Below are positions 32,733-32,822 of a stretch of DNA of 32,822 bases, one piece after another; the first letter of the stretch is position 1; every line of letters begins with the position of its first letter. The stretch comes from an uncultured Clostridia bacterium. Its GTDB lineage: Bacteria; Bacillota; Clostridia; Christensenellales; CAG-314. Under the pieces are notes generated by a model. That model had not been told where the DNA came from. It was given only the letters and a program-made list of their open reading frames with translations, and did no database searches. The stretch spans positions 1 through 32,822 of the forward strand of contig CANQCN010000013.1 in the NCBI GenBank assembly GCA_947589685.1, read 5' to 3'. A program made the position numbers and the translations under genes.

Positions 32733-32822
32733 GGGTACCCGCACGATTTGAGCTTGCGAAAATTGTGTGGGAGAGGACGACCCGCCTGTCAGCGGTATCG
32801 ACCGCATTGTGTGCGGTTGGTG
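32733..32822 (+). repeat. Intergenic repeat, copy B (truncated by window end)
   Basis: 32733-32777 is identical to 17506-17550. It then continues TGTCAGC (32787-32793) and a hairpin CGACCGCA (32799-32806) / TGCGGTTG (32812-32819), whose bases differ from copy A while pairing is kept. The expected closing GCTGACA would lie just beyond the window edge. Confidence 0.8.

Noticed and set aside
32538-32807. 89-codon minus-strand frame sharing a peptide with a frame near 17500
   Set aside because: The shared peptide comes from repeated intergenic DNA; no start context or homology to a protein family.

Overview
The window looks like a chromosomal segment of an uncultured, probably gut-associated Bacillota (Clostridia-like) bacterium. 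This is inferred from three things: the Firmicutes-style order rpoB-rpoC-L7Ae-like-rpsL-rpsG-fusA-tuf, the close match of RpoB, RpoC and S12 to Firmicutes sequences, and short intergenic repeats of the kind scattered through gut Clostridia genomes. No tRNA, CRISPR array, transposase or phage gene was seen.

Layout. 1-370: the 3' end of a 23S rRNA, a 5S rRNA and the terminator of an rRNA operon. 472-3700: a small accessory island between the rRNA operon and rpoB. It holds two adjacent SLOG-superfamily genes on the minus strand, preceded by an elaborate structured leader, and an orphan HipA-like kinase on the plus strand. 3754-17404: the transcription/translation block, with RpoB (unusually long, with an extended lobe and an acidic tail), RpoC, an L7Ae/L30e-family K-turn protein, S12, S7, EF-G and EF-Tu. 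17405-20310: intergenic repeats, a second structured leader with a clear terminator/antiterminator choice, a BspA-like leucine-rich-repeat lipoprotein, and a 66-residue XRE regulator. 20322-20453: two identical 14-bp operators overlapping a promoter that makes a predicted small RNA of about 75 nt. 20565-23168: an operon of one DUF1538 ion transporter and two PII-like regulators. 23556-32188: one long co-directional run. It encodes a membrane protein with Ig-like folds and a duplicated uncharacterised domain, a REC-HD-GYP-GGDEF c-di-GMP enzyme, an HPt protein, and the type IV pilus proteins PilB (with a complete c-di-GMP-binding MshEN domain), PilT and PilC. 32189-32822: intergenic repeats, one of which is shared with 17506-17599.

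How the parts may work together. The last operon makes, degrades and senses c-di-GMP next to the pilus motor ATPase that can bind it, so it reads as a self-contained surface-motility or attachment switch. The DUF1538 operon reads as an ion antiporter controlled by PII-type sensors. The best candidates for undescribed biology are non-coding: (a) the two structured leaders before a SLOG gene and before the LRR lipoprotein, which share a 5'-terminal stem starting at the predicted +1 and a closing terminator hairpin; (b) the XRE/operator/small-RNA module; (c) the repeat pair whose hairpin differs by compensatory changes. All functional statements come from reading the sequence and from knowledge of the families; no search or folding program was run.
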